Assembly: GCA_009602725.1 (NCBI GenBank)
Contig: WELB01000076.1
Location: forward strand, 19,903 to 32,290
Origin: Spirogloea muscicola
Lineage: Eukaryota; Streptophyta; Zygnematophyceae; Spirogloeales; Spirogloeaceae
Reading direction: 5' to 3'
Length of the DNA: 12,388 nucleotides
Position numbers and translations under genes: made by a program. The notes beneath the pieces were generated by a model that saw only the letters and a program-made list of their open reading frames with translations, did no database searches and had not been told where the DNA came from. Below are positions 1-9,153 of this stretch, in pieces (the first letter of the stretch is position 1; the number at the start of each line of letters is the position of its first letter).

Positions 1-105
1 GGGGGGGGGGCGATAGGAGTTGCGCTTTTTGCACTCTCTCTGTGCTAGTTGTGGCTAAAAGGCAAGGACAATCTGGATATCGCTCATAAGTCACTCGCTG
101 TGCAG
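1..105 (+). other. UPF1: 3' end of an upstream UPF1 intron
   Basis: The first coding match to UPF1 begins at 106, directly after a 'GCTGTGCAG' acceptor. In-frame sequence before it does not resemble UPF1. The family continues upstream with the first part of the CH domain, so this stretch is the tail of an intron whose donor lies outside the window. The window opens with ten consecutive G, which may be an assembly edge and not biology. Confidence 0.8.
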
Positions 106-772
106 GTTCGCACCAAGCACAAGGAAGTGTGCCTGCACAAGGACAGTCCCCTTGGCGAGACTACGTTGGAGTGTTACAACTGTGGCTGCCGCAATGCCTT
201 CTTGCTTGGCTTCATCTCGGCCAAGTCAGAGTCCGTTGTTGTACTTCTGTGCCGGGAGCCCTGCCTAAGTGCCAACGGCCTCAAGGACATGAACTGGGAC
301 CTAAGCCAGTGGCAGCCCCTGATTGATGACCGCTGCTTCCTGCCATGGCTAGTGAAGGTCCTAGAACCAATACCAGCACTTGACTGACAGCTTTGACTGA
401 GGGCATGACGCCCTGTCTGTCTTCAGCTGTAGGTGGACTTTTGCTCTTGTTCCGATTGAAGGGTCACAACAGTTACCATGTGTAGAATTGCACACTGGCT
501 CAATAGAGTTTCCTTTCTTCCACCAGCATAAGCACCTGGGTGCTGCAGGCATCCTGCTGACTGTGAACTACTGCATTTGCATTTGTTGCGACTTGCTTCA
601 GGTGCCAACTGAGCAAGAGCAGCTTCGAGCCCGGCAAGTTAGCGCTGCGCAAATCAACAAGCTAGAAGAGCTCTGGAAGTCTGCTCCAGAAGCCACTTTG
701 GAGGACCTAGAAAAGCCTGGTGTTGATGACGAGCCCCAGCCAGTTGCCCTACGCTACGAGGATGCATACCAG
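106..772 (+). other. UPF1: UPF1 CH domain, C-terminal part (2 exons)
   Basis: Exons 106-357 (84 codons) and 602-772 (57 codons), both phase 0. They encode the second half of the Cys/His-rich zinc domain, the module that binds UPF2 and restrains the helicase. Retained zinc-ligand candidates are the two Cys of 'CYNCGC' and the two of 'LLCREPC'. The second exon contains 'EQEQLRARQ', 'INKLEELW' and '[14 protein letters not shown]', all close to animal and plant UPF1. The donor of the first intron is AAG|GTCCTA, which is weak, but the junction K|VPTEQEQ is fixed by the conserved protein. Confidence 0.93.
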
Positions 773-3700
773 GTGCTTTTGCAGTTGGTGCTTTGAGCTT
801 GTCCATAGTAGATGCTGAGGCAGGTACATCCTTTGTTATCAAGGCACTCCTGTCGGCAGTAGTTTGTGGTACTGATACTTAAAACCACGTACGCTCACAT
901 CAATACATATGTAGGTAAGTGTATATAGGTCATGGTCAATGTGTGACATTGACTTACTGAGTACCTGTATTCTGCTATATACAAGGACAAGCTTAAGTGG
1001 TCATACTGTTACGATTTGAAGCAGTCGTATTTTTATGAGAACGCTGACCTGTGTGACGTCTTACTCCATGCAGTACCAAAATGTGTTTGGACCTCTTGTT
1101 AAGCTAGAAGCTGACTATGACAAGGTACTTGACTGCTGCAGTGTGCCATTGATGATAAGCCTGAGGGTCATGCAAGCAGCTGAGACTGTGAACATCTTGT
1201 ATACCCAAATACCTAAGGCGTGCCTTGTTTGCCTTGGTTGCCTTCTTCATTCCATCACAATCAAGATGGTGCATTGGTCAAGTTTCTTATTGGCAAGCTG
1301 TGGCAGCTGAGCTCCCGTGTGGAGCACTTCATGTGTGCAGGTCATGAAGGAATCACAATCCAAGGACGCTATCACAGTGCGCTGGGATGTTGGCCTGAAC
1401 AAGAAAAGAGTGGCGTACTTCATGTTTCCTAAGGTAATCATGAGGTTATTGGAGAGACTGAGAGCTTACAAGTGTGCAAAGCTTGCTGATAGCTTCTGCA
1501 TTGCTTAAAGAATGGAGATGTACGAGATTGTACAGAGAGAGCTACAATGAATCATACGCCAGTTCTTGTTAACTTGGTTATTGTGCTGTTTTGGTTTGTA
1601 TGTTATAAGTAGCAGTATGTCAAGGCTTACAGATGGTGATCATTCTAATTGATTATACGCTCACTGCTCTTAGAGCCCCTGATGTGCAGGAAGACAATGA
1701 GATACGTTTGGTGCCTGGGGATGAGTTGAGGCTGCGTTTCACTGGGGACAGCAGCCATGACCCATGGCAGTCTGTTGGTCATGTGGTAAAGATCGCACAC
1801 AGATATTCTGATAAAGCCTGTCACAACTTCAGACTTCAGTGCATGTGCCTCGCATGATGAAATGCATTCATGTTCCATATCTCATAGCACTGCTTTCATG
1901 ATATTTTCTCCAACATTGTCCTGACATACTGTGCTCTATATGCCAGATCAAGCTAACAGCTGCTGAGGAGGTAGCCCTCGAGCTTCGAAGTGGCCAGGTA
2001 GGACACTGCCAAGAAATATGCTGTGTCTTCACTGCTGCACCTTGACGAGGCCAAGTCTTAATGCAGGTGACCTAGGCATCAGCAGGCTATTTGCAGGCAT
2101 CTTTCTGACTTATGTAGGACTTTGCTCTGGTCAGGGAGTGCCTCTCGACTGCAGCCACGGGTTCAGTGTGGAGTTTGTTTGGAAAGCCACCAGCTTCGAC
2201 CGCATGCAGCATGCTATGAAGTCATTTGCAGTGGACGAGACAAGTGTTAGCGGGTCCTTATCTGCACTTATTCCTCGTACAGTGCTATTTTCTCAGGAGT
2301 AGCTACATGTCGACACTGGCAAATCTTCACCTAAATCTGAAAGACACCCGTTGCTTCAGTGCTTTGCTGTAGTGCTGGTGCTTGACAAGTAGCTCCTTTC
2401 ACTTGGGGCGGTTGACATTGTAAACTGCTGTGCAAGCATGTTCGCCAGCATGGCTGATCATAACCGTCTTCATGCAGGTACATCTATCATCGCCTTCTTG
2501 GACATGAAGTGGAGCAGCAGGTCATGCGCAGTACTCTTCCGCGCCGCTTTGGGGCGCCTGGACTGCCTGAGCTTAACCACTCTCAGGTACTGTTGTACCT
2601 TCACTCAGCAGTACTAGTACTTGCCAGGCACATGGAAATACGGGGAAGGGGTTGCAGAGGGCTCAACATTGTATGCCATTTCGTGGTGGCGCAGATTTTT
2701 GCCGTAAAGAACGTCCTGCAGACGCCTGTAAGCCTGATCCAGGGACCTCCTGGCACGGGAAAGACAGTAACCTCCGCTGCCATTGTGTACCATCTGGCCA
2801 AGCAAGGCCAAGGCCAAGTTCTGGTGTGCGCACCCAGCAACGTTGCTGTGGACCAGCTTGCTGAGAAGATAAGCACGACGGGACTGAAGGCGAGTGTACA
2901 TCACTTTGCCACTGAAATGCACAGATTTTCTGTCATCATTGTGCTGTTGTTGTCAGGAAGATCTGCCATTCCGGTGGTCTTTGATAACGAGGTTCAGCTT
3001 CGTCAATATCTGAGATTCTTTGTCTTGACTTACTTTCTGCTGTTGTCTTCCTGATCATCATGTTGCAGGTGGTGCGGCTTTGTGCAAAATCACGAGAAGC
3101 TGTGAGCTCTCCTGTTGAACACCTGACATTACACTACCAGGTGAGGACTTACTACTTTGGATACAAGGCAGTCTTTCCCTTTAGTCATGACCTCTGAGAA
3201 TGCCTGCTTTGATTCCTTCGCTTTGTCCTTTTTCCAAAAGCGACTTGGTCTTGACTGTCAGGCTTGATAGGTCTGATAAGCAGTGACTTGATCACCTTCT
3301 AAGCTTTTTGGCGTTAATGTTCCTGAATACCAGGTCAAGCACTTGGACATGAGCGATAAGAATGAGCTTAACAAACTTCTGCTCTTGAAGGAGGAGCAAG
3401 GTGACAGTCCGAAGTAGCTGTTCTTTGAGGTTGATGTTGTTCTTTTGGATACAGCTACCTTGCTACAGACACAACTTTCAAGAGGATGGCATTTATTCCT
3501 CTCAATTTTGTAAACAGGTGAACTATCAAGCGCTGACGAGAAGAAGTACAAGGCTCTGAAGAGAGCAACAGAACGTGATATTGCTCAAAATGCGGATGTT
3601 ATATGCACAACGTGTGTTGGTGCCGGTGACCCCCGCCTCTCCAACTTCCGTTTCCGCCAGGTCAACTCTTTGTACTCTTGTGCACGCTTGTTCGTGTCCG

Positions 3701-6700
3701 TTGCTGCAAGCTTTTGCCTCCTTGCTCAAGCATTTATCCAATTGATGAATTCTTACATAACTCTTCTAATCTGTCTGGCATGACAGGTCCTCATTGATGA
3801 GTCAACCCAGGCCACTGAACCCGAGTGTCTGATTCCGCTGGTTATGGGAGCAAAGCAGCTAGTGCTTGTTGGAGATCACTGCCAGCTGGGGCCTGTCATC
3901 ATGTGCAAGAAAGCAGCAAAAGCAGGGCTATCGCAGAGTCTTTTTGAGCGCCTTGTTCTTCTGGGCGTCAAGCCGATTCGTCTTCAGGTGAATACTTATG
4001 TCCGGCACTTGAGATCGTGAGCCTGGACCTCTCAGTGCCTAGGTGTGCCTTTGGTAACAGCAAGCTTACGCTTGAGCCCACTCTTATCTTCATTAAGTAG
4101 GTCGGGAGCTTGTAAAACTGTTAGGTGGGAGCACTTACTAGCATCCATGCATGAGGGTTGATGGGTGCAGGTGCAATATCGGATGCACCCCTGCCTTTCA
4201 GAGTTCCCATCCAATAGCTTCTATGAAGGGACTCTTCAGAATGGCGTCGTGGAGGCAGAGCGCCTCCAGCCAGGCGTGGACTTTCCTTGGCCAATTCCAA
4301 CAAGGCCCATGTTTTTCTATGTCCAGGTGTCACATCCTGCGTCCTGGTTGATTGCCCTCCAGATGCTTATGTGCTGCATCTTATTTTGTGAACAAGCATG
4401 TCATTTGACCTTTGACCTTTTGCTACCTAAATGCAATTCTACTACCTCCTTAGAGTGGGTTCTCTTCTGTCACGTGTTTTGACACCCCTCATCCCGCGTG
4501 CAGATGGGCCAAGAAGAGATAAGTGCCAGTGGAACCTCGTATCTAAATAGGACAGAGGCAGCAAATGTCGAGAAGATAGTCACTACATTCCTCAGGAATG
4601 GAGTGGTCCCTAGTCAGGTATGTGTGCTTTTTGCACTCATTCATTGCATTTACCTCAGGGGGAGTTCAACATCATACTGATGTCCGCAACATCAATAATG
4701 TTAGCTTGACCCAAATGTTACTTAATGTGTGCTGCACAGATTGGTGTTATTACACCCTATGAGGGGCAGCGAGCTTATATAGTCAATCAGATGGCCCGTA
4801 CTGGTTCTTTACGGCAGCAGCTCTACAAGGAGCTGGAGGTAGAATAGATTGTTGCACGCATACATATGTTAGTGTATTGCAGATTTGGTTAGGTTTTATA
4901 GCACTCTATATATGCAGGGCTCTGCATTCTGTGTGCATGCATACATAAATGCTAAGGTTGAATACCATTGCGGAAATGTCATGCAAATGGATGACGTAGA
5001 CCTCCTTGTATTTGTCGACTCACGACATTTTCAAGTCTCATGTTGCATACTCATCAGTGTATGTTATGGCCAGTTTCATGTTGTGGTCTTGCTCGTTCTT
5101 GGCAGCAGCAGGTTGCTAGTATGTGTTGACATACTTTTACACATATCTTTGTCAGGTTGCCAGTGTAGACTCGTTCCAGGGTCGAGAGAAGGACTACATC
5201 ATTCTCTCATGTGTGCGAAGCAATGAACACCAGGTACTGCCTGCATTCTGCTACCCGTATTGGCATGCATTTACCATGTGATGCTGGTAAAATGGGACAC
5301 TACTGATTTCTCAACAGAGTCCTCATGAAAAGCCAAATACGTGCGTAGAGGGCGCATCATCACATGTCCTTTCCGTGAATCTGAGCTTGATCAGGCAAGC
5401 GCGCTAGTCAGAGCATCTGATATTGAGCTACACCAGGCGCACAACATGCAGTCTGCTTCACTGACCGACGTCCTGAGGGGTGGCAACAGGGAATCGGGTT
5501 CTTGAATGATCCTCGGCGTCTGAATGTGGCTTTGACACGCGCCAAATATGGCGTTGTCGTTCTGGGCAATCCCAAAGTACTATCGCGGCAACCATTATGG
5601 AACAATCTACTTACACATTTCAAGGTGAGGAGCTATTTCTTTGTGTAAGTAGGAGGCAAATTTGAAGCAAGTACATGATAGATCAAGATTGTATCATACT
5701 TGAGAGGCTGCACAGACTCACTGTATCTGCTTTAAGTGCATCCTTTGCATGAAAACAGTGTACAGATAATGGAAAGCTTAGCCAGGCATGAGGTTCTATG
5801 TCAGCTAAAAGTAACCCTTTGAGTATCAGGAGCGTGAGTGCCTTGTTGAGGGTCCCCTGAACAACCTGAAGCAAAGCATGGTACAATTTGAGCGCCCCAA
5901 GAAGGTGATCACCCCATCCCATGAGCATAATCTCAGTCAAGGAGACCTCTGTCGTGACAAAGAAAGTACGATCTATGTGTGTCTTGCTGTACGGTGTTAT
6001 GTTAGCACAAGCCCTGCTTGACAAAGTTGCTGTCAGTGGCACAATGAACAGAATGCAGTCACATTTCTGACAACACAAGACAGTACAGCACTGCAAAGTC
6101 AGGCTTGACACTGCGACTTCTGTTGATCTTAACAGGTGTATAATGAGCGCCGTGTCTACCCTGGAATGAACGGGCAGGCTGTTGGCCTGGGCGATGCTTT
6201 TGTTCCAGTTCCCACGCCTCTTGCACCCGGTGGCGGGCCCTTTGACAGGAGACGGGCCCGCCTGCCCGATGTCCGTGCTGGAGGTAGGCCCTTCTCAAGC
6301 ATGGTGCACGTTGGAGACCTGTACTGTGCACTGCACGCTTCGTGCATTCACCAGGATCCTGGATTCAGGATGTAGGCTATGACTTCTGACTAAGATCTAG
6401 ATTTGGCACCAAGCCGTTTGATGCCATCGATGGTTTGGCCTTGGCAGCGAGAGCAAGTAGTCATTGCTTGTGCTCTCTGGCATGCATTCTCAGAAACACC
6501 ACTGGGCCAGAATCCTGATATTTGTGCTTACGGTCCTACTTCAGGTCACTTCCCCATGGCCAACGGGTCGCATGTCAAGCCTCACCACCCAACGTACGCC
6601 AGAGGTGGTGCTGGAGGGCCAGTAGGAGTTTCACCATACACTTACCAGCCGGGAGACAGCCAATTGAGCCAGCCATATGCTATCCCCTCCCGGCGGAGCG

Positions 6701-8484
6701 CGCACGGCCCCATAGGCGCTGTTCCCCATGTTCCTCAGGGGGGCAACAGGGGCTTTGTTGGGGCCGGCCGAGGACAGGGGGCACCTGTGATTGATTATGA
6801 CGGTGTACCACTTACACAGCAGCAGGGGCTCATGTCTCAGGTAGGATGGCTGCAGAACTTTCCCACCACGGCACCTTGATTCTATGACCTTTTGATAAGA
6901 GCCCCAGATTGCTCCTATTGCACTTAATGTGGAGCTATTTGGCTGTTTGACCGCTTATGGCAGATCTATTAAAGTGCATGTAAGAGGTTGGCTGAAGACG
7001 TAGGGGATGCTCTCTGCTTCTTTGTGCCTGTAAAGCTGGCCAGTCTGCCCAGCCTCACTGACCAGCCTCACAAATGGGCTCCTGCCTGTGATACTGGGAC
7101 CTAAAGGGGTCATAGCCTGAATTCTGTGATCCTGTTCATTGCAGATGGTGTCTCAAGCTCCTATGAGCCAACCTTTGAGGGATGGTATCTCCTTTGGTGG
7201 AATGTCACAGGTGACTGATACATCTCTGCAACTTAGTCTTCAGTGCTGTGTTTAGCAAAAGTGTTGGTGGACTATGCATTCTCAAAAGCCCCCTCTGTAA
7301 AAGACTGCTTCAATATTATTGGATCCTGTTTACCGAGCATCTGTGCACCTGAGATGACCCATGCAGTGTCAGTCCTTGCATTGATCCTGGATGCAAAAAG
7401 GCCAACCTTCCTGGTTATGCACCTACCAACATTATGACCATCTTGTGCAGGACTTCTTGGGGGAAGACTTAGGCCTACACAGCAGCCACCTGAATTTCCA
7501 GGCCCCCGAATTTGCTACTCAGGTACTAGACTTCAGGATGAGTTCATACAGAGGATGATGTATTTGTACTCCTCTCTGTGGTGTTTCTACGAGCTGCGCT
7601 TATGGAGATGAAGCTTGATCTCAATGCTAGATTGAGATAACTTACTGTGAGTTGCATAGCAGTAGTGCAATCACATGTTTGCATCCCTTCATGTAGCCAA
7701 TCTTATTTTACCTTTGCAGGCTGGAGGTCTTAGTTTTGGAGCACAACCCTATGACACTCAGGGAGAGCTCCAGATGCAGGGTAACTCGCAAAGTTCAGGC
7801 TTCTTGTCGCAGGTCTGCTCAATCACCTGCAACAGTACTTGCCTTGAGAAATTTTTCTTGTGTCAGTGGTTGCTTTCTATGTCAAGCAGCGGAGCATTTT
7901 TGCCTCTTGGATGCAATTGCTACTTTTGTAAGACAGCTCCAATTTGCAGGAAGTGTCTGATTATGTCAGCCAGGGTTTTGCAGCACTGCACAAATATCAC
8001 AATATGTCCAAGAAGTTCGTTTAAGCTGTTCTGGCTGTCTTCAATTGACGTATTGATGACTCTTTTCCGATATCCTAAGCATTTGCACCCGGATGATGCC
8101 AGGGTTTCTCTGGCCATGCATCTCAAGGCCTGTTCACTTCGCTGGGCTACGGGGAAGCCAATATGAGTCACCCTGCTACTCAAGCTCTGTATGCCACTCA
8201 GGTCATGGCCAACACCTGCCTTGCATGTCGACATTGACATGTGCATGATTAGAGTTCTCCTGGCTGCTGCTCTATATCATGGCGGCTGCTCCATGAAATT
8301 GAAGGATTGGTGAGAGGCCTTGTTACAGAGCGTCAATACATAGCAGTATGTCATCTGCATATGAAGGGCCTCTGCTGAAGTAAACATGTCACTATTGGGA
8401 CTGTCGCAGGCTGACCATGACAGGCTGATGCAGTCGAAGCATCGGAACTCAGCATCATCTCAGCCCCGGCAAGCCAATGGCTGA
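106..8484 (+). CDS. UPF1: UPF1/RENT1 RNA helicase, 5'-partial, 27 exons
   Basis: ATP-dependent 5'-3' superfamily 1 RNA helicase, the central factor of nonsense-mediated mRNA decay; it works in the cytoplasm on mRNPs with UPF2, UPF3 and release factors. About 1,046-1,049 residues are encoded here. The reading runs from inside the CH domain to a TGA at 8482-8484; the N-terminal 150-160 residues lie upstream of the window. Almost every exon aligns to plant UPF1 without gaps, and the exon phases close correctly at each junction. Visible motifs are CYNCGC (zinc ligands), GPPGTGKT (motif I), [11 protein letters not shown] (Ia), DESTQ (II), GDHCQLGP (III), QYRMHP (IV), [11 protein letters not shown] (V) and ALTRAKYG (VI). 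No frameshift or lost catalytic residue is seen, so the gene looks functional. Introns are about 110-320 nt. Exon coordinates are given in the domain entries. The lineage-specific tail matches land-plant UPF1 better than animal UPF1. Confidence 0.97.
2587..2694 (+). other. UPF1: UPF1 intron between Q motif and motif I, 108 nt, stop-free
   Basis: Donor CAG|GTACTG and acceptor GCGCAG|AT. The length is exactly 36 codons and no stop occurs in the upstream frame, so retention would insert 36 residues ahead of the ATPase P-loop without breaking the frame. The flanking join '[14 protein letters not shown]' matches UPF1 homologues, which lack any insertion here, so it is spliced in the main product. 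Confidence 0.85.
2890..3068 (+). other. UPF1: UPF1 GC-AG intron
   Basis: The preceding exon must end at 2889 to give the conserved junction '[13 protein letters not shown]'. The intron then starts GCGAGT, a GC donor, and ends GTTGCAG. A GT six bases downstream (2896) would add Ala-Ser at a position where plant and animal UPF1 have no insertion, and that exon would end in GT although all unambiguous exons here end in G and most in AG. If retained, translation would continue about 54 codons and stop at 3052-3054. Confidence 0.75.
6136..8484 (+). other. UPF1: UPF1 C-terminal Gly/Pro- and SQ/TQ-rich tail (8 exons)
   Basis: Exons: 6136-6283, 6545-6840, 7145-7210, 7451-7522, 7720-7812, 7950-7964 or 7950-7973, 8103-8201, 8410-8484. 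The first two encode a Gly/Pro/Arg-rich stretch with '[11 protein letters not shown]' and '[14 protein letters not shown]', characteristic of plant UPF1. The rest is rich in Ser-Gln and Thr-Gln dipeptides, about 15 by hand count from 6545 onward. In other eukaryotes SQ/TQ sites in this tail are phosphorylated by the kinase SMG1 and recruit decay factors. The 'GFLSQ|E' and 'SQGLFT' segments resemble plant 'DFMSQE' and 'GQGLFT', which supports the exon chain. The last exon ends 'SSQPRQANG' then TGA. The protein is likely disordered here. Confidence 0.88.
7950..7973 (+). other. UPF1: UPF1 micro-exon with ambiguous 3' boundary
   Basis: It follows a clean 'AATTTGCAG' acceptor and begins Glu-Val-Ser-Asp-Tyr. 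The preceding exon ends in 'GFLSQ', so the join reads 'FLSQ|E', as in plant 'FMSQE'. The next exon (8103) starts in phase 0. A GT donor in the right phase exists after codon 5 (GTCAGC, exon 7950-7964, 15 nt). Alternatively the exon ends at 7973 after 'VSQ' with a non-canonical GG donor (24 nt), inside a CCAGGGTTT repeat shared with 8099-8107. Read through without splicing, it would end in a TAA at 8022-8024. Confidence 0.55.
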
Positions 8485-8512
8485 GGGGATTGCCGTTTGA
8501 GCATGTCTCATC

Positions 8513-8720
8513 CGCCTGTGGCAATTCGTCAAAGCTTTAAGGGCTTGAAGAGGTTTCTCGCCTGGCTTGCAGTCCTGGCTCGACAGCAGGTGCAGGATCA
8601 AGAGCAAGTGGAACGATAATTTCGCGTCATATGACAAGTTGAGCCTGCTGTGAAGGCTGAGAGGGTTAGCCAGGCCAGTCAGGCCTGTTAGTCCTTGAAG
8701 AGCTTGACGCAGGCAGGTGA
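8513..8720. repeat. Imperfect long inverted repeat in the UPF1 3' UTR
   Basis: The left arm around 8527-8543 (CGTCAAAGCTTTAAGG) and the right arm around 8692-8708 (CCTTGAAGAGCTTGACG) are near complements. Further in, CCTGGCTTGC and CCTGGCTC on the left oppose GTTAGCCAGGCC on the right, and CAGCAGG near 8585 opposes CCTGCTG near 8644. The pairing is interrupted and was judged by eye only. Confidence 0.3.
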
Positions 8721-9064
8721 TCTTAGGGGCTTGACAGACCCTGATGTGATCTGCATCATCAGACAACGTGGACGTCTCGGAGCAGTATTGCTAGTGTGGA
8801 TATCGCCAGACTCGAGCAGTCTTGGTGCTTAGCCCTGGAGGATGTGGCCGAAGACTTTGAGCAAGAGGATAGTTTTGGGTTTTGGAGCTGCATCCAGTAT
8901 TTGAGCTTGGTGCTTTGGGTTTTCAGCCCACGTATTTGAAGAACTGTTGTAGATTGCTGTCGGGTACACAGTATTTTGGTGCAGCAGAGAGACTGCTGCC
9001 TGAGCTGCTAGTCAGCCCTTTGCTGCTGCTTTTACCTTCAGGAGCATGTCAGACAAGCGCCTTG

Positions 9065-9115
9065 GATTTTGGCCGCCAGGTTTTCAAGGTGGCAACTACT
9101 TGCACGGCCAAAATC
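9065..9115. repeat. Perfect 11-bp stem-loop near the UPF1 polyadenylation signal
   Basis: GATTTTGGCCG at 9065-9075 is the exact reverse complement of CGGCCAAAATC at 9105-9115, with a 29-nt loop. It sits 33 nt before TGTAA on the UPF1 strand. It could form in the UPF1 mRNA; a role is not shown. Confidence 0.7.
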
Positions 9116-9148
9116 ATGTCAAATTTCGCAATGCTTGCTGTTCTTTCA

Positions 9149-9153
9149 TGTAA
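9149..9153 (+). terminator. TGTAA polyadenylation signal for UPF1
   Basis: This is the first TGTAA on the + strand after the UPF1 stop, 664 nt downstream. TGTAA is the dominant signal in chlorophyte algae, with cleavage usually 10-20 nt beyond. A second + strand TGTAA occurs at 9861-9865, but that lies inside the GST gene. Confidence 0.5.

Larger units (their letters stand above)
1074..5904 (+). other. UPF1: UPF1 helicase core (17 exons)
   Basis: Exons: 1074-1124, 1341-1433, 1690-1785, 1947-1997, 2135-2253, 2478-2586, 2695-2889, 3069-3140, 3334-3400, 3518-3660, 3787-3987, 4171-4326, 4504-4617, 4740-4838, 5156-5233, 5490-5624, 5830-5904. The first five exons include the 1B insertion domain ('[11 protein letters not shown]', '[18 protein letters not shown]', '[12 protein letters not shown]'). 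The Q-motif region 'LNHSQ' ends the 2478-2586 exon. RecA1 carries motif I at 2743-2766 and motif II (DEST) at 3796-3807. The 1C insertion falls in the 3069-3660 exons. Motif III is at 3871-3894, QYRMHP at 4174-4191, [11 protein letters not shown] within 5156-5194 and ALTRAKYG at 5529-5552. All catalytic residues expected of UPF1 are present. Two small differences from the usual sequence are 'ICTTCVGAG' where most homologues have ICCTC, and Lys for Arg in 'TRAKYG'. Confidence 0.95.
8485..9153 (+). other. UPF1: Probable UPF1 3' untranslated region
   Basis: This stretch lies between the UPF1 stop and the first TGTAA on the same strand. Its short open frames lack homology and codon character. Long 3' UTRs with a TGTAA signal near the end are normal in green algae. 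It contains the two inverted repeats listed separately. Confidence 0.6.

Noticed and set aside
1-10. G10 run as a telomere-like or functional element
   Set aside because: It is a simple homopolymer at the window edge inside an intron, most likely an assembly edge.
2601-2922. Two overlapping minus-strand open frames of 91 and 102 codons
   Set aside because: They are antisense shadows of the UPF1 P-loop exon.
5119-5134. GTATGT-GTTG-ACATAC palindrome in a UPF1 intron
   Set aside because: A six-base stem is expected by chance in a window of this size.
5683-6111. Minus-strand open frame of 142 codons
   Set aside because: It overlaps the UPF1 exon 5830-5904 and flanking introns; its translation matches nothing, while the + strand exon matches UPF1 exactly.
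8455-8766. Minus-strand open frame of 103 codons, Leu-rich
   Set aside because: It overlaps the UPF1 stop codon and an inverted repeat; the composition reflects the repeat and no motif is seen.
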